From NCBI GenBank assembly GCA_022570975.1, contig JACZYS010000148.1, positions 1 to 6,499 of the forward strand: DNA of 6,499 bases, given 5' to 3'. This document shows positions 1 through 5,877 of this stretch, piece after piece. Each line of letters starts with the position of its first letter. The first letter of the stretch is position 1. The position numbers and the translations under genes are program-made. Source of the DNA: Candidatus Zixiibacteriota bacterium (GTDB lineage Bacteria > Zixibacteria > MSB-5A5 > GN15 > FEB-12). The notes beneath the pieces were generated by a model. The model saw only the letters and a list, made by a program, of their open reading frames with translations. It was not told the origin of the DNA and made no database searches.

Positions 1-2
1 CT

Positions 3-995
3 GATTTAGCCTATGACATTTTTGTAACCGAAGGTAACTGGATAAATGTCTCAATCCGGGATGCCCGTATAAATTCTCCCCGTATTATCACTCGCAAGAG
101 CAAGAAATCTATGCATAAACTTAAAGTCCACCAGGGAGACGGCTCCGGTCAGATTTCTTTTCAAATGAAAAAAAGAGTGGACAACTGGCACCATAAATTA
201 GAAAGCAACCCGCCCCGGATTCAGATTTCTATCCCCGATATAAATTTTGAAATGGATCCGCCTGACACCCACCCGGTTATTGGTCCTGACAATAATATTA
301 ATGTTATCGTTATTGATGCCGGACATGGCGGAAAACATTATGGTGCAATTGGCCAAAAAGGTACCAGAGAAAAAGATGTCTGTCTGGGTATCGCCAAGAA
401 ACTGGCCAAAATTATAAGAAAAGATAAACAGTTCAAAGTGATAATGACAAGAGACCGGGATGTGACGATCTCTTTGGAAGACAGGGCTGAAATCGCCAAT
501 AAGGCTTCCGCAGACTTATTCATTTCAATCCACGCCAACGCCTCGCTCAAAAAACATGTCAGAGGCTGGAATGTTTTCTTTTTGGCTCAGGCAAGTAATG
601 ATTCGGCCAGAGCCGTGGCCCAGTTTGAAAACTCTACTTTTCTTCAGGATGAAAAATCGTATTCCTCATCGAGCAATGATGACATCGAGGGAAATCAGGT
701 CTTAAGTATTCTCAACGAAATGATTATGACTGAATTTCAGGTGGAGTCACATGATTTTGCCATGATGGTTGACAAAGAATTCAGAAAAAATCTTAATACA
801 CCGGCAAGAGGAGTTGATCAGGCCGGATTTTATGTTCTTAATATGGTTTTTTGTCCGTCAATTTTAGTGGAAGCAGCTTTTATCTCTAACAGAACCGAAG
901 AAAAACTTCTCAAGTCAGACAGGTATCAGAATAAGCTTGCCAAGGCAATTTATAAGGCTATAAAAAGGTTCAAGTTTAAGTATGAAAGCAGTTGA
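3..995 (+). CDS. N-acetylmuramoyl-L-alanine amidase (Amidase_3), 5'-partial
   Basis: A zinc-dependent cell-wall hydrolase that cuts the amide bond between N-acetylmuramic acid and the L-alanine of the stem peptide. It is normally exported to the envelope. The frame is open from base 3, so the ATG at 111 is probably internal. Counting from the codon at base 3, the visible 330 residues begin with about 80 residues of beta-rich, AMIN-like sequence, then a Pro/Asp-rich linker. The Amidase_3 catalytic domain follows from about residue 100. Its zinc ligands are visible: His108 in DAGHGG, Glu123 in TREKDV and His177 in SIHAN. The catalytic Glu290 lies in LVEAAFISN. A Ser-rich stretch (about 219-225) sits in the usual variable insertion. 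Any signal peptide is outside the window. The gene ends 30 bases before murI, with no terminator between them, which suggests co-transcription. The family call is firm; the exact N-terminal domain is inferred. Confidence 0.93.
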   Translation, partial: DLAYDIFVTEGNWINVSIRDARINSPRIITRKSKKSMHKLKVHQGDGSGQISFQMKKRVDNWHHKLESNPPRIQISIPDINFEMDPPDTHPVIGPDNNINVIVIDAGHGGKHYGAIGQKGTREKDVCLGIAKKLAKIIRKDKQFKVIMTRDRDVTISLEDRAEIANKASADLFISIHANASLKKHVRGWNVFFLAQASNDSARAVAQFENSTFLQDEKSYSSSSNDDIEGNQVLSILNEMIMTEFQVESHDFAMMVDKEFRKNLNTPARGVDQAGFYVLNMVFCPSILVEAAFISNRTEEKLLKSDRYQNKLAKAIYKAIKRFKFKYESS

Positions 996-1025
996 CCTTT
1001 TGGTCGCTTTTCATAATTATTTGAT

Positions 1026-1841
1026 ATGAATATCAACTCACCGATTGGCATTTTTGACTCCGGTGTCGGCGGACTGACCGTAGCCAGAGAGCTCTTTAGT
1101 CTCTTGCCGTCGGAAGATATAATTTATTTCGGCGATGTCGGCAGAACACCCTATGGCGGACGTTCTGAAAATATTATCAAACAATTCACCCGGCAGGATA
1201 TATCTTTTCTCATGGAGAAAAAGGTTAAACTGATAATCTGTGCCTGCAATACTTCCTCCGCAGTCGCAATTGAAGATGTGAAAGACCGTTTTGATGTAGA
1301 GATTATCGGCGTAATCAAACCGGGTGCAACGGTTGCGGCCGACAAAACTAAAAACGGAATGATTGGTGTGATAGGCACCCGGGCGACAATTAATTCTGAT
1401 GCCTATGCCAAAACAATCAAGCGGATTGATCCAAAACTAAATGTCATCTCTCACCCCTGCCCTCTTTTTGTTCCTCTTGTCGAAGAGAACTATTTGGAAA
1501 ACGAAGCTGCCAAAATAATTGCCGGAAATTATTTGCAAGTTATGAAAGATGCCGGGATAGATACTTTGGTGTTAGGTTGCACTCATTATCCATTGATGAA
1601 AGATATAATCTCACAAATCATGGGTGACTCGGTAAGATTGATAGACTCTGGCGAAGAGACCGCAAAAGCGGCCCAACATTATCTTTACTCAATAACCGCC
1701 GTCAAAGAGTTTGTAGAAAAATCAAAAGGGGAGCGGAAATTTTATGTATCTGATGTTCCTCACCAGTTTTCTGGTATCGCCAGCCGTTTCTTAGGACATA
1801 ATATTGACTCTATCGAGCAGGTTGATATTACCAAATATTAA
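1026..1841 (+). CDS. murI: Glutamate racemase
   Basis: A cytoplasmic, cofactor-independent racemase that converts L-glutamate to D-glutamate, the second residue of the peptidoglycan stem peptide. The 271-residue length is normal for the family. The N-terminus carries GIFDSGVGGLTV, with the conserved Asp11-Ser12 pair, followed by YFGD and PYGG. The two catalytic cysteines are present: Cys74 in the CNTSSA motif and Cys185 in the GCTHYP motif, with His187 beside the second. No key residue is missing. ATG 1026 is the only reasonable start, because an in-frame stop lies at 1014-1016 and the alignment begins at once. There is no clear Shine-Dalgarno sequence upstream, as is common in some candidate-phylum lineages. 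With the amidase 30 bases upstream it forms a small cell-wall pair. The gene is followed by a long repeat-rich gap. Confidence 0.97.
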   Translation: MNINSPIGIFDSGVGGLTVARELFSLLPSEDIIYFGDVGRTPYGGRSENIIKQFTRQDISFLMEKKVKLIICACNTSSAVAIEDVKDRFDVEIIGVIKPGATVAADKTKNGMIGVIGTRATINSDAYAKTIKRIDPKLNVISHPCPLFVPLVEENYLENEAAKIIAGNYLQVMKDAGIDTLVLGCTHYPLMKDIISQIMGDSVRLIDSGEETAKAAQHYLYSITAVKEFVEKSKGERKFYVSDVPHQFSGIASRFLGHNIDSIEQVDITKY

Positions 1842-1888
1842 TTCCTGTAAGTCAGGATCCCCTTCGGTGTCGACAGTTTGTTTACTCG

Positions 1889-1974
1889 GTCATTGCGAGC
1901 CTTGCGCGGCAATCCGCTCTGATTTGTATTAGGATAAATCGAAATCGGATTCCTTCGCCGAACTTCGCAATGAC
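1889..1974. repeat. 86-base imperfect inverted-repeat intergenic element
   Basis: The outer ends are perfect inverted copies: GTCATTGCGA at 1889-1898 and TCGCAATGAC at 1965-1974. The pairing continues imperfectly inward to GGCAATCCG (1908-1916) on the left and CGGATTCC (1945-1952) on the right, so the whole element could fold into one long hairpin around an AT-rich loop. Ends of this type (GTCATTGCGAG...) are known from dispersed, non-coding hairpin elements in many bacteria. There is no open frame or transposase inside. It starts 47 bases after murI and might also act as a bidirectional transcription stop, although no U-run follows. Confidence 0.8.
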
Positions 1975-1986
1975 TCAACCTATTAT

Positions 1987-2071
1987 TTTGTGGGCGGCAG
2001 ACGCCCTCGTCTGCCCCGACTGCTGATAAATAGATGTCAGGAGCGTGGGGCTCCTGACCTACAAGACATTA
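1987..2071. repeat. 85-base tandem repeat unit, copy 1 (double hairpin)
   Basis: First of two adjacent 85-base units. It contains two perfect hairpins. One is GGCAGACG (1996-2003) paired with CGTCTGCC (2008-2015) around a four-base loop. The other is GTCAGGAGC (2036-2044) paired with GCTCCTGAC (2050-2058) around a five-base loop. The linker CTGATAAATAGAT is identical in the second copy. Non-coding; probably a dispersed intergenic repeat of this genome. It lies directly after the 1889-1974 element. Confidence 0.88.
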
Positions 2072-2156
2072 TTTGTGGGCGGCAGACGCCCCCGTCTGCC
2101 CCAACTGCTGATAAATAGATGTCAGGAGCGCGGGGCTCCTGACCTACAAGAAATTA
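2072..2156. repeat. 85-base tandem repeat unit, copy 2 (double hairpin)
   Basis: Second copy of the 85-base unit, in the same orientation and abutting the first. By eye it differs at four positions (2092, 2103, 2131 and 2152 against 2007, 2018, 2046 and 2067). All these differences fall in loops, the linker or the unit edge, so both stems stay perfect: 2081-2088 with 2093-2100, and 2121-2129 with 2135-2143. This pattern suggests either recent duplication or selection on the structures. Confidence 0.88.
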
Positions 2157-2190
2157 TTAGCTGCCATCCTAAGCAAAACATTACCCTCTA

Positions 2191-2215
2191 AGTCAGTTTG
2201 AGCGGAGTCGAGAAC
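2191..2215. repeat. Short dispersed-repeat fragment
   Basis: This stretch contains GAGCGGAGTCGAGAAC preceded by GTCAGTTT. I recognise it as a common bacterial intergenic repeat end, usually seen as the reverse complement beginning GTTCTCGACTCCGC. Its partner arm is not present here, so it is probably a broken copy. A second repeat-like scrap with GTCAGGATCCCC and GTGTCGAC lies at about 1851-1873. The recognition is from memory and cannot be confirmed from the window alone. Confidence 0.4.
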
Positions 2216-2271
2216 CCTATATACAAAGATTGTCCTTGTAAATCCGACCATATTCTCCTTACTTTACGACA

Positions 2272-2367
2272 ATGAAAATTGTCTTAGCAACAAACAATGT
2301 TGATAAAATTAAAGAGATGAAATCTCCACTGCTTGAGAAACTTAAACTGTTTCAGGAATTGCAATGA
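2272..2367 (+). pseudogene. Partial duplicate of the rdgB start (31-codon ORF overlapping rdgB)
   Basis: The first 54 bases (2272-2325) match the first 54 bases of rdgB (2364-2417) with three differences. All three are synonymous (one Leu codon with two changes, one Ile codon with one), so both encode MKIVLATNNVDKIKEMKS. After that the sequences diverge. The copy continues for 13 further codons (P-L-L-E-K-L-K-L-F-Q-E-L-Q) to a TGA at 2365-2367. That stop overlaps the rdgB ATG at 2364 as ATGA, a classic translational-coupling arrangement. No Shine-Dalgarno sequence is visible before 2272. The peptide has the nucleotide-binding TNN...K motif but none of the rest of the enzyme, so it cannot be active. 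It may be a recombination remnant, an assembly artefact or, less likely, a functional leader peptide. Confidence 0.75.
2354..2357 (+). promoter_or_regulatory. Ribosome binding site of rdgB
   Basis: AGGA, six bases before the ATG at 2364, lies inside the short upstream reading frame. It supports 2364, rather than the duplicated start at 2272, as the working start of rdgB. It is one of the few recognisable Shine-Dalgarno sequences in the window. Confidence 0.55.
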
Positions 2368-2957
2368 AAATTGTCCTTGCAACAAACAATGTTGATAAAA
2401 TCAAAGAGATGAAATCTCTGCTCGCTGATTTGCCGGTTGAAATTTTGACTCGTGATGATTTTGAGAATTTCCCCGATGTCGATGAAACCGGGAGTACCCT
2501 CGAAGAAAACGCCATGATAAAAGCTACCGCCGTCACTGCATTTTGCGACCTCCCGGCCCTGGCCGATGACAGTGGGCTGAATGTTGATGCCTTACACGGT
2601 GCGCCGGGGGTTTATTCTTCCCGATTTGCAGGGGAAGATGTCACCTACTTGGACAATAACAAAAAGCTGATAGAAAAACTACAGGGCGTAGCTCAAAGTA
2701 AAAGAACAGCCCGTTTCCGTTGTGTGATTGCTATCGACTGGAACGACGGCGAGACTGACCTGGTTGAAGGCTCGGTAGAGGGATTTATCACCGAGGATAT
2801 TGCCGAGGGTAAAGGGTTTGGTTATGACCCGGTTTTCATGCATCCGCCATCTGGCAAACGGTTTTCTGAAATGACAGTTGAAGAAAAAAACCAAGTCTCG
2901 CACCGGGGTTTGGCGTTGCTGGAAATTAAGAAAGCAATTCAGGAGCGTCTGGGGTAA
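2364..2957 (+). CDS. rdgB: XTP/dITP diphosphatase (non-canonical purine NTP pyrophosphatase, RdgB/HAM1)
   Basis: A house-cleaning enzyme that hydrolyses ITP, dITP and XTP to the monophosphate and pyrophosphate, keeping deaminated purines out of DNA and RNA. It is cytoplasmic and works as a homodimer with Mg2+. The 197 residues match the family length. Visible motifs in order are ATNNVDKIKEM (residues 6-16, nucleotide and phosphate binding), STLEENAMIKA (44-54, with metal-binding Glu), LADDSGL (66-72, with the catalytic acidic pair Asp68-Asp69), APGVYSSRF (80-88), GFGYDPVF (151-158) and SHRGLAL (179-185, base recognition). The start at 2364 is set by the family N-terminus and the AGGA before it. 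A partial copy of its first 18 codons lies just upstream. An AT-rich gene begins 7 bases after its stop and is probably read on the same transcript. Confidence 0.97.
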   Translation: MKIVLATNNVDKIKEMKSLLADLPVEILTRDDFENFPDVDETGSTLEENAMIKATAVTAFCDLPALADDSGLNVDALHGAPGVYSSRFAGEDVTYLDNNKKLIEKLQGVAQSKRTARFRCVIAIDWNDGETDLVEGSVEGFITEDIAEGKGFGYDPVFMHPPSGKRFSEMTVEEKNQVSHRGLALLEIKKAIQERLG

Positions 2958-2964
2958 CTCTGGG

Positions 2965-4485
2965 ATGGACGAAAAATACAAAGTCGATACCGATTTATTC
3001 CTAAGAAAGCTGTCGGAACAAATATCAAAATATTCACTAATACAAAGTCTCTTTGGTCTAAAAACATATATTAAGTCCAAATCAAAAGTCAAAGAACCAG
3101 TTTTTACTTATAATAACAATCAGACAATGGGTTACCATGTATTCCCATTCATAATAGACAGATTTATCAGAACTTGCACTAATTCTAAACCCGAACTGTT
3201 TTTGACCAATCTATTGATTGATTGGGTGATAGATAAATACCGTAATTTTTCTGAGATGGAAGAATCATATAAGTCTAAGGAACATTTAAGAAAGCGGACC
3301 TACGAAACTTTAATAAGAATTTCTTACGAGCAATTTGGCTATCAAGAAACCAATCGAACATTAGTACCTAGGGCATTATATCTTTACAAGGAAATACCAA
3401 ATAGTAACACTGAAAAACATTCATCTTTTGTCAATTCTATAAATCTGGTCTGTGAAAAACTATTTCGAGTTGACATTGAAGAACTTTTATTTGGAACATT
3501 TTTGATTACAGCTGAAGGAGACTTGAAATTGTACTTCAAAAAGCACTTAACAATTGATGATTCCTTGAAGGACAAGGTTCCAAACCCTGATACAATAAAC
3601 ATAATTTTGGAGCAATTTTCAATATCTCCAGAAGAATATCTTAAAGAATCGTATAAGCGTGATTCCACTTCAACAGCTTTCATAAAAAATTACCCATTTG
3701 TTATATTTGATTTCCCAATCATTCGTTTTCGCGATTTTTGCGTATTACCATATCCTCAACTTTTGTTAAGTAGAGTTACAGATAGACTAGATACCGCTAT
3801 ATGCGAATTTGATAATTCTAATAGGGAAAAAGGAAAGTATATTGACAGTTTCGGTGAAGTATTTAGTGAATATATTGGACTTCTCCTATATGATTGTTCT
3901 AATAAAAATAGAGTTTATGATTTGGATAAGATTCCCAACTATTCAAGAGAGAGAGCTGATTGGCTAATCACATCGGGAAAAAGTGTAATAATCTTTGAAT
4001 GTAAATCTCAAAGATACAAGTATAGTTTAAAATCTACTGGAAATCTGGATGAACTTGATTCTTTCATGAGTAATAGATTACGAAAACCCATAAAACAGTT
4101 AATAAACACGGAGAATCAAATTAGAGATGACGTTATTAATTTCCCTAATATAAAATCTTCGTTTACATGCCACAAAGTAATTGTTGTATTAGAAAATTTC
4201 CATTTTGCTAATCTGTTATTCGATTGCTTGCCAGATAATAGAGAGATACGGAACTTACAAAAATACAATATACACATTATTTCTGTACTAGACCTAGAGG
4301 TTCTCTTAACTAGTAATTTTTCTCGTCAGATTGTTGATATTCTTGAAAGTTGGTTCAAGAACATTTCAGAGTTCCCAATTCTTAGACAATATATTTTTTC
4401 AAAGAAGAATTATAAAAAAGACAAGAATAATATCCTAGATCATAAGTTAAACAAATTCTTTGGTACAAAAAATAGAAACTTATAG
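2965..4485 (+). CDS. Unrecognised 506-residue protein with a C-terminal PD-(D/E)XK nuclease-like domain
   Basis: I do not recognise a named family. The ATG at 2965 is preferred. The in-frame ATG at 2878 would overlap 80 bases of rdgB and adds residues that look like out-of-frame rdgB. Residues 1-230 are charged, Leu/Phe/Tyr-rich and probably helical. Residues 240-275 (NYPFVIFDFPIIRF, then CVLPYPQLLLSRVTDRL) look like a conserved lead-in. The nuclease-like core is Glu298 in FGEVFSEYIGLLL, Asp332 in RADWLI and Glu345-x-Lys347 in VIIFECKS, followed by a helix KPIKQLINTENQI (374-386) with a possible Q-motif Gln378. There is no signal peptide or membrane segment. G+C is about 27-35% in counted lines, far below its neighbours, which suggests transfer. 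It starts 7 bases after rdgB with only a weak ribosome site. It could act in phage defence or DNA repair. DNA cleavage is inferred from the motif only. Confidence 0.75.
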   Translation: MDEKYKVDTDLFLRKLSEQISKYSLIQSLFGLKTYIKSKSKVKEPVFTYNNNQTMGYHVFPFIIDRFIRTCTNSKPELFLTNLLIDWVIDKYRNFSEMEESYKSKEHLRKRTYETLIRISYEQFGYQETNRTLVPRALYLYKEIPNSNTEKHSSFVNSINLVCEKLFRVDIEELLFGTFLITAEGDLKLYFKKHLTIDDSLKDKVPNPDTINIILEQFSISPEEYLKESYKRDSTSTAFIKNYPFVIFDFPIIRFRDFCVLPYPQLLLSRVTDRLDTAICEFDNSNREKGKYIDSFGEVFSEYIGLLLYDCSNKNRVYDLDKIPNYSRERADWLITSGKSVIIFECKSQRYKYSLKSTGNLDELDSFMSNRLRKPIKQLINTENQIRDDVINFPNIKSSFTCHKVIVVLENFHFANLLFDCLPDNREIRNLQKYNIHIISVLDLEVLLTSNFSRQIVDILESWFKNISEFPILRQYIFSKKNYKKDKNNILDHKLNKFFGTKNRNL

Positions 4486-4509
4486 CTACTTATCTTTAGA
4501 TACTCCTCC

Positions 4510-5505
4510 CTACAACTTATCAGCGACCGCTTGGGCGACCTCCAATGTCGTACTGGTTCCGCCCATGTCATAGGTGCGGACGGTGCCTTCTTTGATGACA
4601 TCGGCTATCGCACCCTCAAGAGCAATTCCTTTGTCGGTCTCCCCCAACCAGTCAAACATCATCTTGGTCGTCAGCAGCATGGCCATCGGGTTTACTTTAT
4701 ACTGCCCGGCATATTTGGGAGCAGAGCCATGAGTAGGTTCAAAAACAGCGTAGTTATCACCCAAATTTCCTGATGCTGCAAAGCCAAGCCCGCCAACAAG
4801 TTGAGCGCATAAATCAGAGATGATATCGCCAAACAAGTTGGTCGTAGCCAGCACAGAATAATCGGTCGGATTTTTTACCAGCCACATGCACATGGCATCA
4901 ATATTTGTTTCCCAGAGTTCTATTCCCGGATAGTTTTTTGCCACTTCACGGGCGGTGCGAACCATCAACCCGGAAGTTTCCCGGACAACGTTAGGTTTTT
5001 CAACCACGGCCACAGATTTCCTTCCGTTGGCTTTGGCAAATTCAAAAGCATCGGTCATGATATTTCTACAACCGTTGCGAGTGTTGAGACGGAGTGAGAC
5101 AGCAATATCTTCTCCGGGGGTGCTGTCAAAACGAGACATTTTTATGTTATGTTTTTTCAGTGAGGCTCGCAGTTCATCCGGCAGAGGATGGAACTCTATA
5201 CCGACATACAAGTCCTCAGTATTTTCACGAAAGACGACAATATCAATATCTTCTTTATAATTGAGCGGATTTCCCGGATAGGCTTTGCAGGGACGGAGAT
5301 TGGTGCGCAGATTAAACTCCTGCCTGAGCCTTACAATCGGCGAGGAATAGACTTTTCCCTGTCCTTGCAGCTCAGGGATAAGCTCCTCTTCTGATTCTTC
5401 TTTGGGGAGCGAAGTAATGGCGCCAAAAAGGGCGCAGTCACTGTTTTTGAGAATTTCGATTGTTCTATCAGGCAGCGGGTTGGCCTCGGTTTTCCAGAAC
5501 TCCCA
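4510..5505 (-). CDS. icd: Isocitrate dehydrogenase (NADP-type signature), 5'-truncated, probably broken
   Basis: A member of the isocitrate/isopropylmalate dehydrogenase family; isocitrate to 2-oxoglutarate is the likely reaction. The frame is open from a stop at 5506-5508 and shows 331 residues. Visible in order are NPLPDRTIE (residues 9-17), FGAITS, LRQEFNLRTNLRP (60-72), FRENTEDLYVGIE (92-104), catalytic Lys170, metal-binding Asp203, Asp227 and Asp231 (NIDAM and GDIISD), then HGSAPKYAG. The Lys-Tyr pair at 264-265 is what NADP-dependent E. coli Icd has, where NAD enzymes carry Asp-Ile. The first roughly 50-60 residues, including GDGIGPE, are missing. No ATG or GTG precedes the TTG at 5211, which sits inside the FRENTEDLY motif and so cannot be a true start. 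It converges on the nuclease gene 24 bases away. Either a pseudogene cut by recombination or a contig misjoin. Confidence 0.82.
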   Translation of the reverse strand, partial: WEFWKTEANPLPDRTIEILKNSDCALFGAITSLPKEESEEELIPELQGQGKVYSSPIVRLRQEFNLRTNLRPCKAYPGNPLNYKEDIDIVVFRENTEDLYVGIEFHPLPDELRASLKKHNIKMSRFDSTPGEDIAVSLRLNTRNGCRNIMTDAFEFAKANGRKSVAVVEKPNVVRETSGLMVRTAREVAKNYPGIELWETNIDAMCMWLVKNPTDYSVLATTNLFGDIISDLCAQLVGGLGFAASGNLGDNYAVFEPTHGSAPKYAGQYKVNPMAMLLTTKMMFDWLGETDKGIALEGAIADVIKEGTVRTYDMGGTSTTLEVAQAVADKL

Positions 5506-5657
5506 CTACTGTTTAAGATAATTGCTGGACCATTTTCAGTAATTGAATCTAATACTTCTTCGTCTTCATAAAATTTGTTTTTTATATACTCAAGGTGCTC
5601 TATTTTATTTGAGCTTAAAGTGGAATCAGTGATGATTTTTCCAATTAAGCTGGGGTT
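5506..5657 (-). other. AT-rich gene fragment, possible P-loop NTPase piece
   Basis: An AT-rich stretch (about 28% G+C in 5581-5640) between the truncated dehydrogenase and GC-rich DNA. The minus-strand frame, open after a stop at 5658-5660, reads as plausible protein: LIGKIITDSTLSSNKIEHL, then EYIKNKFYEDEEVLDSI, then TENGPAIILNSSGSSGK. The end lines up with the P-loop of AAA/STAND-type ATPases (pattern IILNGSGGIGKT). However, the sequence switches to dehydrogenase coding in another frame right after the GK. There is no start codon and no downstream remainder, so this is a scrap, not a working gene. The P-loop reading is inference from about 12 residues. The first Gly of the motif is Ser here. 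Confidence 0.33.
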
Positions 5658-5877
5658 TTATCCCCAATCCCCGGCAGGGAGCGAGGCTCTCCACACCCGC
5701 ACCAGGGGCTTCGAGGCTGAAAAATCATTCGGATTTCGCTCAAAACCGATCCCGAAATTCAATGAACGACCCCGCCTCAGGGGACGGCAACAATCGAAAC
5801 ACTGGGTTCTTTCACGCCGCAAGCGGGGGGGAATTCGACCCAGGCCGGTTATACCACTGGAGAACATCGCCGGCCTG
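5651..5877. other. GC-rich non-coding stretch downstream of the cytochrome gene
   Basis: About 225 bases in which I find no supportable gene. Open frames on both strands lack domain-like sequence and are rich in Arg, Pro and Gly, as expected of non-coding GC-rich DNA. It contains a small hairpin, TGGGG-CCCCA (5651-5655 with 5662-5666), next to the AT/GC composition boundary, and an 8-base stem close to the cytochrome stop codon. It may hold a dispersed repeat of the GC-rich source genome, which cannot be tested from one copy. Confidence 0.5.
5841..5877 (-). terminator. Hairpin directly after the cytochrome stop codon (weak terminator candidate)
   Basis: CAGGCCGG begins on the minus strand at 5877, directly after the cytochrome TAA (5880-5878). 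It pairs perfectly with CCGGCCTG ending at 5841, around a 21-base loop. Its position fits a transcript end, but there is no U-run after it and the loop is long, so intrinsic termination is uncertain. Confidence 0.3.

Noticed and set aside
111..113. ATG at 111 as the start of the amidase gene
   Set aside because: The same frame is open to base 3 and the upstream codons read as a continuous beta-rich domain; the gene begins outside the window.
2230..2256. Promoter upstream of rdgB (TTGTCC and TATTCT)
   Set aside because: The spacing is 15 bases, both boxes are imperfect, and the promoter consensus of this organism is unknown.
1842..2363. CRISPR array or small RNA in the repeat-rich gap
   Set aside because: The repeats are two abutting 85-base units without spacers, and nothing indicates a promoter-terminator pair for an RNA gene.
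2878..2964. Earlier in-frame ATG for the nuclease gene, inside rdgB
   Set aside because: The added 29 residues are Lys/Arg/Trp-rich out-of-frame rdgB sequence, and rdgB itself is clearly the coding frame there.
2679..3092. 137-codon minus-strand open frame
   Set aside because: It is antisense to the end of rdgB and the start of the nuclease gene, both of which are better supported.
4491..4502. Small palindrome TATCTTTAGATA between the convergent genes as a terminator
   Set aside because: The five-base stem is AT-only with a two-base loop, too weak to form a hairpin terminator.
5209..5211. TTG as the start of the dehydrogenase
   Set aside because: It lies inside the conserved FRENTEDLY motif, with family-like sequence for 98 codons upstream.
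5506..5657. Reading the AT-rich fragment as the end of a beta-CASP metallo-beta-lactamase
   Set aside because: The GPAII stretch is only loosely similar, and the spacing from the DST to it is too short for that domain; the P-loop alignment is closer.
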